Under the pieces are notes generated by a model. That model saw only the letters and a list, made by a program, of their open reading frames with translations. It searched no databases and had not been told where the DNA came from. Source: Cryphonectria parasitica EP155 (lineage: Eukaryota; Ascomycota; Sordariomycetes; Diaporthales; Cryphonectriaceae). From it: DNA of 64,000 nucleotides. Positions 1 through 11,818 of this stretch are shown here, in pieces (position 1 is the first letter of the stretch; every line of letters starts with the position of its first letter). Made by a program: the position numbers and the translations under genes. The DNA is taken from contig NW_024468912.1 of the NCBI RefSeq assembly GCF_011745365.1, forward strand, positions 4,526,001 through 4,590,000. The letters run 5' to 3'.

Positions 1-162
1 CTCAAATCGGGCTTTCATTGGCTAGACGTCGGGCAAACGGCCACAGGCACCAATCAGAGGCAACCCCAGCTTGTACTGTCGTGCGCTTGCTCTCTCAAGT
101 CACCCAAGACAAATCAAAGAGTTGCGAGTGAGAGACCCTTGACCGGTCTTGGAACAGTAAAA

Positions 163-1887
163 ATGGGTCCTGCAGAACAGACACCTGGAGATCTACCCTT
201 TATTATTTCCACAGACCGGAAGAAACCCGATGGCCAGACGCGCAAGCTCATCAGGAGCCACGTGATGAAGGGCAAGAATAAGGGGAAGATACTTCGCGAC
301 AAGCGCAACGGAGCGAAACGATCCAACTGCGAGGCCATCTCATCGGACAACAGGGATAAGGCAACAGGCCCATCGTCTTCTGCTGCAGGAGTGTCATGTT
401 GCCCACCTAGAGAGCCTTCCATACCAATGCAGGTTGGTTCGGAGCTATCGTTCTTCCAGCCAGCCGATGATACCATTGAGACCTCGCTCTTGTTGCCTGT
501 ACTGAAATGTGAGTTAAGAAGGATCTGAGGGAAGACTGGAGAAAATGAGGATCGACTGAATGAAAACTGAGAGTTTTCCCCTTTTGGCCTCGCACAACCT
601 TGCCTGGGCAGTGTCAAGGCCCGATGGTTATTCAAGGCCACGTCACTAAAATGCTGCTTCTAGTCTCATCCATGGCGAAGCAAGCCATGTTCCCGCTTGA
701 GCCACGGGTTGTGTTTCATGAGGCGACAAAGAAGCCGTGGTGTGAGCTGCTCGCCACCGACGCCGCATACCTTAACGCCGTCGTCTACGCGGCACATCTA
801 TATTTTGACCTCGTGGCTGGCCTCAAGCCCGAGGACATGGTCCCGTCGCGGCCGGCCTGTCGACACCTGTCCAAATCCCTCCACATACTCCGCCAGAGGC
901 TCTCTGATGAAACGAACAATGAGAGGCTGTCCGATTCGACGGTCATGGTGATTCTGTCATTGGCTACTCACGCTAGCAGCATTGGCCACCACGAGACCGC
1001 CATCAGTCATCTTGAGGGACTTCGGAGGATCGTGACTTTGCGAGGGGGTATATCCAAGTTCAGGGCCAACCCGAAACTGCTCATCCAGATTTTCAGGTCG
1101 GTAGCCGTGCAATCGCCTCATTCTAGAAGCCTCGAGCTGATTTGATGATCACAGATGCGACATTAGCGAGGCCATCACCAGTGGCTCGAGACCATATTTC
1201 TTCCACGATCTGACAGCCGAGCCTTTCATGCCATATCTTGACCAGCTGGCGGGATTCATCCCGTCGGACTACTACAGTGCAAGCTGCCCGCCCCTCGAGG
1301 GGTTAGAGCTGGGGCTCGACAGCCCGGAATTATGTCGGGCCTGGGACACAACACGGACGTTCTGCGCCCTTCTCAACTACGCCACCGAGTCCAGGAGGAA
1401 GATACCGCAGGAGACCCTCCTCAACACCATGGCGTCCGTCATGTACCGACTACTCTACCTGAGCTTCCCCACCAACTCTCTCGACGAAATTGTCCGGCTG
1501 GGCCTCATGGGGTTCTGCACCAACATCTTCCTGCAGTGGTCCAAGGTGAATCTGCCGTATCCGCACCTGTCACGCACGTTCAAGGGCTGCCTGTCCAACC
1601 TCAGCATCCCCATCGCACCGCACACCATGCTCTGGGTGCTTGTGAGCGGCGGAATTTCGCTTTGTACCCAGGATGACGATGAATGGCTTGTTCCGTGGAT
1701 CCAGACTACGGCCAATATCTGCAGCGCAAGGACGTGGAGTCAATGCCGAGATATCCTGAAGAACTTTCTGTGGATCGATTTCGTTCACGACGAGCTGGGT
1801 CAGAAGCTCTTTGCGTCCAGGAAAATCTTCGATGCCTCTGCTTCCTCCTCGTTTGATGGTATGGAGAGCCAGCTCCGCGTAACATAA
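163..1887 (+). CDS. Fungal-specific transcription factor domain protein (no zinc cluster seen)
   Basis: Probable nuclear regulator of the Fungal_trans_2 type; target unknown. Three exons fit: 163..508, about 619..1096 and 1155..1887. The second intron is well supported: joining 1096 to 1155 restores IFRCDISEAITSG across the junction. The first intron has a clean donor (GTGAGT at 509), but the nearest CAG acceptor (611) is out of frame; AAG acceptors at 618 or 636 keep the frame, so that junction is uncertain. The N-terminus carries PFIISTD and then a basic stretch with RSHVMKGKNKGK, an arrangement common at the start of fungal proteins with this C-terminal domain. No Cys6 zinc cluster precedes it. 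The helical C-terminal body runs through exons 2 and 3 (AYLNAVVYAAHLYFD, HLEGLRRIVTLRGG). Start chosen at the first ATG before PFII. Family membership is a judgement from pattern, not a search. Confidence 0.7.
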
Positions 1888-3905
1888 CAGATGCGATACG
1901 GAGCCAGCATGGATAGAAGCAATCAGTGGCGTGCCGGTAAAGCATCGTACATAGGTCTTGTTTACTTAGTTTCCCACAAAAGCTGCAATAGGTGTTGCGC
2001 ATGTTCACCAACCACGGTAAAAGGCCTCATCCTACAAGGATGGATTGAGCCTGGGAATGAGAGGGTCACAGTCAACCCATCCAAGCCAGAAAGCAGATCC
2101 TCAAGCAGACACGATGATCAACCGTGCCAAGTGATCTAGGAAGGAAGCATAGACACCACGTTTACCCCTGCTGGCTGCCTGACAGGTGGCAACAGTGTCA
2201 CCTCCCAGTCACCAGCTCGTCGTGAGAGTTTGACATATCTCAATTTCGAGATGCAAAGGTCCAAGTACTGGAAAGGTTATTGTGTGGAAACAATCTGAGA
2301 GTCTTGTAGTGGGATGAGGAGATTGTGAGACATCTTGGCAAGCCTTCACAGGGGTGTGGTTTCAAGGGCGATGGCTTGTTTATCAGTGCACCGTTGCACT
2401 CCAAGACAGAATTGGATTTTGAGGGAAGAGAAGAGGAAGGAGGAAAAAGGAATATGAGCATAGGTGGGTCAAGGGATTAGAAAAGTGTTGGAGTGGATTG
2501 CAGGATAGTCGTCTGCCTGGAGATGGGATTTCGTTGGAGAGGAAGAAGTTGACAGCTGAGGTTGATGCGGCTGAAAATTGAACCTGGAACCCTGGGGTGT
2601 CACTGAACCAACCCCCTGCTACAGTACCAAAGTAGTGGCCTGCAGTCCCTGCCCACCTGAGCCTAGTGTGTCTCCAACCACCAAAGCCACTGGAACCCAC
2701 CAAAGACTCTCAAGGCTGCTAAGTACTTAGAAGTAAGCACCCAAGTAGAACTGTTTGATGTGGACCCGATCAATGAGTAATGTGCAGTGGACAGATGGAT
2801 ATTTTAACAATCTCTCTCTGTTATTTTCTTCTTTATTCTCCCAGCAGACAAGAGTATTTTAAGTAACCATTGGCGTGCCGTTCATCACTTCTGCTTATCT
2901 GCAAGGGTTGTTGCTTTTTCTTTCTTACTACTGCAGCAGAAGGAACATGGGAGCCTTGATTGGCCCTGCCTCGAATAGAGTACCCCGCTATTGTCCTCAG
3001 CATGTTACAGTTGGTTGGTAGAGCAGGGGGCTGCTGACCTGACCTGACGTCCCTCTTACTCTCCTCATTCAGCCTCTTTCTCATTATTTTCCCCTTCTTC
3101 ATCTCCAGGATTCTCAAGATCTCCAGCCTTGGATAACTTGCGATCTCCTTGCTTTCCCATGGGCTCCATCCAACCTCTGCACAAGATCAGCTTACTTCAC
3201 CATTATAGAGGGCTACTGACCTGTGAGCATCTTCCGAAAGTGCCTTGTGGCTGGCTACAGCACCTTGTCAACCACAACGAGATCATCTCTCTCCTTTTGT
3301 CCACAACCATCTCAGTCTCTCTTCGGGACCTCACTCTACCTGTCATATTGTTCGTTGGTCATGACAGCCGTTTTCAGTGACCTTAGGTCAGTAGATCACA
3401 GACGGTCAAATGCTATCGAGTCCCTCTGCTGATGTGACTGATCGACAGTGTCAAGACTCAGCAATACGCACGACTCTGAGAGGGAAGGGAGCTTCTCAGA
3501 TGACTGGTGTTCGCGGTTTGAGCAGGATCCGGGTCATTCATTATTCAGAATATTTTGGAATACGCGAAACATCTTCTCAAACCCCAGGCATTGCCTCAAC
3601 ACTTAACCTCTTGGCCAAGACCCATGTCACGGGCCGGTCCTGCGGGGCTTGTCACCGAACTGATATCCACTACTTTACGGCCCCACGCCCGTTTGATCTC
3701 CACATTCAACACTCTCGACTTCCGATGCTCTCATGAGATCTTGACTGAGACAAGGGACTCGAGACAGCTTGCTGCCTGCTTAGAGGTGACGGCCGCGAGA
3801 GGGAGACCGTCAGCTGCTTGTTGCAGGGTAGTTTGGCTTCGCGCCCGGCTTTCTACATCGTGTTAAACCCGAGGTGGAGTTTATCGGCGGGGTTGGACAT
3901 TCGGC
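1888..3905. other. Intergenic region
   Basis: About 2 kb between the transcription-factor-like gene and the F-box gene. Short open frames occur on both strands (for example 2383-2703 minus), but none has a recognisable domain or conserved-looking composition. It probably holds the 3' UTR of the first gene and the promoter and leader of the second. Confidence 0.5.
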
Positions 3906-5191
3906 ATGGACCCGAACGCCGTGGACCCACGAGAGGCCGGCCGCCCTGGCCGTCCACTGCCAGGCCTCACCAGCAGTCTATCCAAACGGTTCAAAAAAGT
4001 TGTCATTGCCGTCACCGAGCCGCTCTCGCCCTCACGCAGCGAATTTACGTTTGGATCCGCGCCTTCGTCTCCCAGCGCCGCCGAAAAACCACCAACGTCG
4101 AGCACCGGTGCCAAGAGCGAAGATAACCCCGGCGTCGCCACCCCCAACGAGCTCGTGCAGAGACAGCCGATGACCCTGATGACGCTCCCTGCTGAACTAC
4201 AGATCGCAGTCATCAGCTTTTTAGGATTTGCTGACATACAGCGCCTGCGTCGTGTCTGCAAGTACTGGTACAATTTCGCAACCCCCCGCCTTGTGCGCAG
4301 CATATACGGGCCTGACACCTTCCGGGCTATGCTCATACAACACTGCTGCATATGTCTGACCTATTGTCCCCAGCAAGTGCACCGTCTCTTCAGCTCGAGG
4401 CTGGACGCCGGCTGGCCCCTGTCGTCCCGCTGTGTCAAGTGTACCGTACAGAGCAAAGATGGGACTATACGTTTTGGGAAGAGAGTCACCCTGGGCAATT
4501 TTATCGAATATTGGGCCTGTCGATGGTGCGGCTGGCCTGTCACGAGCGATGTTTCCACGGGACACGCCCAGTTCCACAGTAGGTGCTATGAAAAGTACGC
4601 CACCGTGCTATTGGCCTTCTTCTTCCTCGGCTGGGTCCAGTTGATCATCGGCGTTGTTGCTGCTGCTCTCGTGTGGCGTTACTTCCCACATAACACGGCC
4701 GTTCTAGTCTCGACCATTATTGGATTCGTATGGATGTGGATATGCATCATCTTGATCATGTTCCGGGGCAACAAGGTGAGGACGTACCACTGGGCCTTGG
4801 TCATAGAAATCATCATTGTAGTGCTCTGGGTAAGTCAAACAATGACCTAACCTCCCCCCCTCCTGATGATAATGTCCTGGACGGTCGTTAACCAGAGTCA
4901 TCTCTTCAGGTGTCCCCATGCAGCTACATCGCCCGAGAGTTTGCCCATCACAACCTATCGGTCTCGAAAAAGGTAGCCGTGGTCACACTGACCTTTATCA
5001 CCCTCAACATGCTGTTCAGACTCCTCAACATCATAGGAAATATCATCCTGATCTTCGAGTACGATCGCACCAAGCACTATGTCCCTCGCATCCCCATCTG
5101 GCGTCGATTCGTGAACCCCATCATGACAGCACTGATCTTTTGGACCTATCCGCAACATACTGAGCGAAAGTACGGGCCCGACTGGTCGTGA
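3906..5191 (+). CDS. F-box protein with C-terminal membrane segments
   Basis: Exons 3906..4829 and 4910..5191 (GTAAGT donor, TTCAG acceptor; the junction falls between codons) give about 401 residues. Residues 1-90 are a basic, Ser/Pro-rich, low-complexity leader. An F-box lies at about 90-135 (TLPAELQIAVISFLGFADI, then RVCKYWYNFATPRLV). Next is a cysteine-rich stretch at about 147-227 with Cys pairs (HCCIC, RCVKC, ACRWCGW) that could bind zinc. At least four hydrophobic helices follow, near 231-257, 264-286, 295-315 and 332-355. F-box proteins recruit substrates to SCF ubiquitin ligases. The membrane segments suggest this one is anchored in a membrane, which is an inference. The start is the only in-frame ATG upstream of the F-box in this exon. 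A similar arrangement is seen in uncharacterised fungal proteins; substrate unknown. Confidence 0.8.
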
Positions 5192-6254
5192 TGGAAGGTT
5201 TCATCAATTTACTTTGCGATTGGCAGCAGATCCGAGGGAACAATTTATTCTAGTCGAGGTTGGGACAAAGAGACGCACCGACATACGCAGTTCAGGGGGT
5301 TTCACATCTTTCTTCATTGGTCACGGCGTCGGTGTGGCGGTAGGACTGCATGGATTGGACACATCTGGGTTTGAAAAGAGAGCATGCAACGGTCATGCAT
5401 TTTCCTTTCTATTCTATTTCTTACAAAGCCCAGCGCTGTATATTATTATCGCTTGGACTGTTGTACCGGGCGTCAAGCACCCTTCAAGCCCTTGCCAGAC
5501 CTTTTGAGGGTACTGAAGGAGCTCTCACTACATTATTGCCCCCATATCTAGCGTACGTAGCGTACCTTGAGAACAGTCCTACATTACCCAGTCTTCGGTT
5601 TACGGTTTCTTCAAACGCCTGCTTGGATGACACATCTCTTGACCTATCGCAACGATGCTAAGACGCATGCACCTGGCAGGGCTTCCTCCGTCGATAAGGC
5701 CTTCGCGGCGACGTCATCGACTCTCAGTCCCCAACCCCCCGGAGACCGCCATTTGTATTGCACCTCTTGAGGCGAAGGTAGTCATTGGCTGACTGGGTCG
5801 ACATTGCCTTGGCTAGTTGGTACTCCTCAGGCTCACACAGCTCAAGTAGGCCCAGAGGTGGGGACCGGGGGAGGGGCGACAATCCGAGCAGAGAGTCCTC
5901 CTGGGCCGATCCACATGTCTGCGAATGGCGATCGCGGGGCGCGGGGGGCACAAACTATCTCTTGTGAAGAACTATTTGTGCCATTCGATGATGTCGTCGG
6001 AATTGTCGCACGGTATCCTGGGGGTGAGATATCTCCTCATTGCGGTTTGTTATACAGCTGAAGAGGAGCTAGCGTACTGTGTAAAATAGCCATAAGTGTG
6101 ATAGGTGGCTCGTATCAGAAGCGTCTACCTTTGTTTATATTTTTTTGTAGACGAGATACCGGTCGAGGTCAATGTATCGATGGTAGACAGGATGGATTTT
6201 GGAACTGCCGCGGATCGGGGTTCCGATTTTGTATCCTTCGGGTCTCCAGATGCT
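5192..6254. other. Intergenic region between convergent genes
   Basis: The F-box gene and the HET gene end towards each other here. The stretch should contain both 3' UTRs. No RNA gene or protein-coding signal was seen. Confidence 0.5.
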
Positions 6255-8002
6255 TCAATGCTTGTCTCGTGCGCGAACTCGGGTTCGATGCAAACTAGCA
6301 CTGGATGAAAGGGGTATTGGCAAAGTGAGGCTTCTCAGGGTGCACCATGTCAGTGAATTTGGCGTCGGTGAATTTGGGGCTGATGATGTCCTGTTGCATG
6401 CGTCGTCTTCACTACCCAGCTGTTCTCTCACCAAATGTCGCAGAGATGCCGTCACGGCCTGCTCGTAAAGATCAGATGCCTTGAAAGTAGATGTGGGGCT
6501 AGGGGCGATGATGGAGACCTTGACGACGCCTACGATCCGCTCGAAGGCCTGCCATGCCTCGGGATCCTCGTCCCGTGGGAAGCCGTGGAAACGATGGAGC
6601 ACTCTTTGGTACGCATGGTCGTGGTCGAGGGTGTTCAGGACGTGGAATGCGTGGTGGAACTGCTGGACGAGGATGCCGAGATACTGCTTGACCCAATCAT
6701 GCCTCATCATCCTCTTGTCGCGCACCAGGTCTGTGATGTCGTAGACTGTCTCGTTGAGCGCAAACGGTTCCTCCCGGCGAGGCACGCCCAGGGCCTCGCC
6801 TAAAACTTGTCGAAACCTAGACCGTTCGACAAAGTCGGCATAGGACTTGGTAGGTCGAAGGTGGCCGAGGACCCGGTAGTAAAGCCGCCAAGGAGGGATC
6901 GTATAGTCAGCAAGCAGCGGGACTGACAAGGTGGCAGGTGTCTTGATGAGCGACAGGAGGGCATAGACTCGGTCGCGAATGTCGCTGCATTCGCTTCGGT
7001 GGAAGGCCTCGAGCAGTTGGTCGAGGGTCTTTGCCCCTAAGTGGGTGTCACCAAGAGTGACTTGCCAGTAGTACCTGGCATTGCCCAAGAGCCACCAGCC
7101 AGCGAGCGGGCCCTCCTCCTCCTCCTCGATGCCGAAGAACTGCAGCTCGCCCCGACCTCTGGATACAATATGCAACAGCTTTTCCCACCAAACACCCCGC
7201 CCTCCACAGAGGAGTAGCAAGTTGCGGGGTAGTGTAAACTCCTGCACAATCCACATGCGCCGCCAATACGGTCGAGCCAGGAGCGAGAAGAGGGCACTTC
7301 GTATTCTGTGGCGGTCCCGGCTGTATTCATTGACGTAGACCTTCTGGTCGACCTGGACTTCGTCTACTGTTCGAGGATTTCCTGTCCGGATCACATTGAT
7401 CGCGAGGGCCGAGTCCCTGGACTCAGGACCGAGCCATGCGATGACACAGGCAGCCTGGGAGAAGATGGGTGCCATCAGATCCACCTGGTGGCCGCGCTCG
7501 TGCAGGTCCTGCTGATTAATGCAGATAGCGTCGATCCAGAAGTGTTGACGCACAAGGTTCCTCTCCCGAGTTGCATCCTCGGAGAAGCAGGTGTTCCCTT
7601 TGTTCCTAAGAACCGAGAGTACCGCGTGAAGGTTTTCACGAACCTGCATCGGCCTTCCGTTGATGATGACAGTCTCACATACCTCGGGTGGCCCCCATGT
7701 ATACGAGAGAGCCACATATGGAGGACACTGGCCAATGTCGAACGTCTCTAGGGTGCATTGAATCGGGGTCGCTGACGATTCATCTGTGTCGTCGTGCCTA
7801 GTGCCACCATGTCAAAAAGAAGCTCCTGGACATCAAGGTCGGGATACTTGGGGAAGTTTAGTCCCGGCTCGGAGGGGGGAGCGACTCACCCGCCATTGTT
7901 CGATTCTACGGCTCCCCGCACAAAGCGCAGGAGGCGTACGTGCCTCTTGGATCGATCGAGTGGCACATGCTCAAAAGGCCTTACATCTTCGAAAGCTGCC
8001 AT
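6255..8002 (-). CDS. Heterokaryon incompatibility (HET) domain protein
   Basis: Read on the minus strand as exon 8002..7890, an intron (GTGAGT donor, ACTAG acceptor, branch-like GGACTAAAC) and exon 7797..6255; about 551 residues. The short first exon supplies the usual HET-protein start, with PLDRSKRHVRLLRF. The junction then leads into TLETFDIGQCPPYVALSYTWG. The HET core motifs follow in order: ALSYTWG (67-73), WIDAICINQQD (about 125-135), ERGHQV with APIF, and VIAWLGPE, then RPYWRRMWIVQEF. HET proteins mediate self/non-self recognition and can trigger cell death on fusion of unlike hyphae; whether this one does is unknown. No NACHT or WD-repeat partner domain is attached. The C-terminal half has no recognised domain. 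Confidence 0.88.
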
Positions 8003-10034
8003 GCTGGGACGCAGCGGGCAGAAGTAATCGGGAGGTTGAAGAGTGACTGGTCGTTGCCTGGAACCTAGCGAGCAGACATGGAGGGGCCCACCTTTTTGTC
8101 TAAAGCTAGGCGCCGAGGATGCTTACGGCGTACATATGTGGCGTCATCTGCTGGAGGCTGCTCCTATGTCGATTTGCCTAAGCCAGGAAGATGAAGATGA
8201 GGCTCTGCAGGTACATATATATACCCCTCCATCGTCTCAGCTGGCGTTTCGACGCTGGTCGGCTTCGCCGTGACAGCTATGCCTCATAGCAAGTTCTGGT
8301 GTATGTCCATCTGCCCAGCTTTTCGTAGCGTGCGGACGATGGGGTGCCAAGGACGAGAGCAGGATGCCCGTGGAAGATATCCATGATGTGGCTGCTCACT
8401 AGAAACGGCGTGAGATCTTCGTGGTGATCTCAGTGGCCGTTGACTCGAACACTTGCAGCTACCTGCCTCTCCCGGTCAAGGTTGTCGGAGGCGCCGAGAA
8501 GGGCTGTGCAACGGCGTAGGCCAACATCAGGACGTAGAACAGCCGCTGACACTAGACAAGCCTCCTGGAAGGGGGAGGGAAGGAAGAAGAAAAAGGCATC
8601 TCTGTAGTGGACTGACTGTTTCACTGCCCATGTCTGCAAGAGCAAGACTCTCCTTGACTCCCTTCTCACATGAGAGGGCGATAGGGCCTCTCTCCATAAC
8701 ATTTCCCTGTGTGGGGGAGTAAATCTGAAAATGTGATGCTGACTTTCTTCCCGGGAAGTCAAGGACAAACAGGTGGCACGATGGCGAAGATGGTGGTCAG
8801 GTGGCCTCAACTGTGGTCTGTTGCTCTTAAATTTAAGACTTTTGTGGTCAAAACTTCGCAGTGCAGGTCTGCATCGTACGAAGTATGCAATTCGCAGGCT
8901 GAACTCAGTGAGAGGAGTTTGGGTCCTGAGATTTATTGGAAGGCACGAAGGGGGGTGGTGTGGCTGAGAAATAAGTCCAAGCCACCTTTGTGGCGCCTGA
9001 GCTAAGATGGGCCACTCACTTGCATCGGGAGCGTTGCTGAGGAACGCCAAACTTCAACCTCAAGACCTCTTCATGGCTACGGCCAATCCTGCACCAATGC
9101 TTCTGGATACTTCTGTTCCACCTGCAAGGCCTCAAAGATCACTCATAAAGTGCATCTATCATATTTTTTGGCAATCATAGCTCCATGCAGCTGGACATGA
9201 CCTGTCTTGCCAGTGGCTTTCTTGCTGCCAGCAGCCGCAAGACCACCAATTCAGTGGTAGGTCTGGTATGTATCACCACTCTCCCTTTCCAATTTTCCTT
9301 CCTAAAATTGGCATGAAAAGAAGTCTCAGTCTCAGAACTCTCTGTTCATGCCATTTTAAGGGATCTCAAGCCAGTCAATAGGACGTGTATCCCCTTCCTA
9401 TCTGACCCCTTATGCTCGTTTGACCTACCTTGGCTATCTGAAGCTGGGGCCTACCTCCTCATCAAACTGCACTCCAGGCTCAAGTGGGCCTGCCGTAGCA
9501 CTTGTCTAACCACCCAGCAGCGAGCAGCGCAGCAGGCAGCAAAAAGCACGGACCATCTACAACCGCCCAGCAAGCACCAACAAGGGTGGGGTGGAAAAAC
9601 ATGGGACAGAAGCTAAAAGAGGAGGGAGGGGAATAACACAAGGCGCATTAGCAGGGGACAGCTTCTGAGGGGAAGGGAGAGTTCACTGGGTGAGCTCCCC
9701 AATCATTCCGCAGTGGTGAAAAAACAACACAATCAGCCTGGGGGTGCAAGCTACTGCTGCTGCAGCAGTGAACCCCCCCCCCAACTCCAAATTCGACCAT
9801 TCCATCAGCCTCCTCGACTTTCACGACCGCTGATTGCTGAGCCTGTCAACAACCAAACCCAACCTGGCTCCATCATAACATCACTTTTTCTTTCTCTTGC
9901 AGCCTCACTCATCTACAACCACCACCTTACCCATCCACTGCACTGATATTAATTACTCAATTTTCCGACCAATAACTCGGCAACCAATTTTCCAAGAAAA
10001 CCAAAAAGAAGGAAAAAAACAGCCCATTATCACC
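8003..10034. other. Intergenic region, divergent promoters of HET gene and H2A.Z
   Basis: About 2 kb between two genes pointing away from each other. The right-hand 500 bases become rich in C, A and T with short homopolymer runs, as expected for the leader of a highly expressed fungal gene. No convincing coding frame was seen. Confidence 0.5.
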
Positions 10035-11055
10035 ATGGCTGGCGGCAAGGGAAAGTCTTCTGGTGGCAAGAGCTCGGGTGGAAAGACCTCGTCTGGTGAG
10101 GGTCCCAAGAAGCAGCAGAGCCACTCTGCCCGCGCTGGTCTTCAGGTAAGATCCTCTGCATTATCAAGATCTACGTCGCCATCAACCAAGGCTTTGATCC
10201 CCTATCTGTGCGCCGATCCTCGACACCATATCACAACTGTTTTCGCACATGTCAACCGACGCGTTTTCGCCCTTTTTTCCGCCATGCACCCTCTTCGAAC
10301 TCGACGCATCATCCCTCAACACTCTCTCGTGCCAACCACAAACACGCCTCGAAACGCATCCCACAACCCGATGCAACAACATTTTGCGCCTGAGAGATCA
10401 ATAATCAGGTCATCAACTATCGATCTCGACGTCACGCGAACAAATATCTGATGGACTCGACCTGCTACGCGACTTGCGCCGGGTCGCACGGATGGGATCA
10501 AAGCCTACCTGTTGCCTGGCCGCTCTGACTCGTTTCACTAGTCTCTGGAGCGCGTTATCATGGCTAACTGTTACCCTCCCCCTTTTCTTTTCTTCTAGTT
10601 TCCTTGCGGCCGTGTCAAGCGTTTCCTCAAGGCCAACACCCAGAACAAGATGCGCGTTGGCGCTAAGGCGGCTGTCTATGTCACCGCAGTCCTCGAGTAT
10701 CTGACCGCTGAGGTTCTCGAGCTGGCAGGCGTAAGTCACTTCCCCCCAAAACCCAACTGCTTCCTGGTCATCATCAGCCTGGCTGCTGCTGCCTGGCAGG
10801 TCGTGTAGCGCATCCCTAGGCAGTTTCTTTTCTTTGACATGATCCCTAATCCCTTTTGCCCAACAGAACGCTGCCAAGGATCTCAAGGTCAAGCGCATCA
10901 CGCCTCGCCACCTGCAGCTCGCCATCCGCGGCGACGAGGAACTCGACACCCTCATCCGTGCCACCATCGCCTTTGGTGGTGTGCTGCCCCACATCAACCG
11001 CGCCCTGCTGCTCAAGGTCGAACAGAAGAAGAAGGCGAAGGCTCAGGAGGCATAA
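10035..11055 (+). CDS. HTZ1: Histone H2A.Z variant
   Basis: Exons 10035..10145, 10599..10730 and 10867..11055 encode 143 residues. All introns lie between codons and have GTAAG donors. The protein begins [16 protein letters not shown] and contains the histone fold. H2A.Z rather than canonical H2A is shown by [53 protein letters not shown] (described piecewise: the [18 protein letters not shown] and [13 protein letters not shown] parts) and the short lysine-rich tail without an SQ(E/D) motif. H2A.Z replaces H2A in nucleosomes near promoters and boundaries, deposited by SWR-type remodellers. The lysine-rich N-terminus is the expected acetylation target. Intron 1 is long for this window (453 bp). 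Translation starts at an ATG in a CACC context. Confidence 0.97.
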
Positions 11056-11818
11056 TTGCCATACCTCTTCTATCGAACCAAATTAAGCCGGATAATCTCG
11101 ATACGAAGCGGCGATTCGCAACGACGCTTTTGATTCACACAACTTGTTTCATTTGGGTGCGCACTGGGTAGATGGTGTCTTGCTTGGGCTCTCTTGGAAG
11201 ATGGTCGTCGTCCGGCTGGAGGCCAGCCTTTGAGGCACCGGCGAGCATTGAATGAATGTATGGGTCGTCCTACTCCTCAAACAATGCAGGGGCGAAAAGA
11301 AAAAGAAGAAACAGAAGACCCAGGCGGTGGTGCCCGTCTTGCGTGAGGCCGCCTTGCCGGTCAATGCCTTTTTGGGCGCTCACTTGCTGAGGAAGGATGG
11401 TCGGCAGTGTACCAACAGAACCCTTTTTTTCTTCCTTTTCTCTTTTCCTTTCTTTGTTGGTTGCGCGGGTGTGTGTCTGTTGTCGTGCTCTAACACGGGC
11501 CAGGAAAACGGTGGTCAGATGCGAAGAGAAGTTTTTGTTGATGAGTTTACAAGAGTTATTCCTCCAGTAATAAGAGCAAGGCTGAAGAATGTGTTGATGA
11601 TGGTGCCTGCCGTCATGCTCCAACACACACAGAATCCGTACCGTTCATGAATCTCTACATTTCTTCTTTCCCGTCCTCCTGAAAATGACTTCAATTGCTA
11701 TGCGACCTACTTTGCACCGATCTATCCATCTACCTGTGTCTACCCATCCATGCAGTTATACAGTTGCCAATCATTCCGAAACCTTCTTTGTTAAGCTTTT
11801 CAACTATAAACATGATAA
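11056..11818. other. Intergenic region between convergent genes
   Basis: The tail-to-tail gap of H2A.Z and the arca-like gene. It holds T-rich and A-rich runs consistent with 3' UTRs. No gene was seen. Confidence 0.5.
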
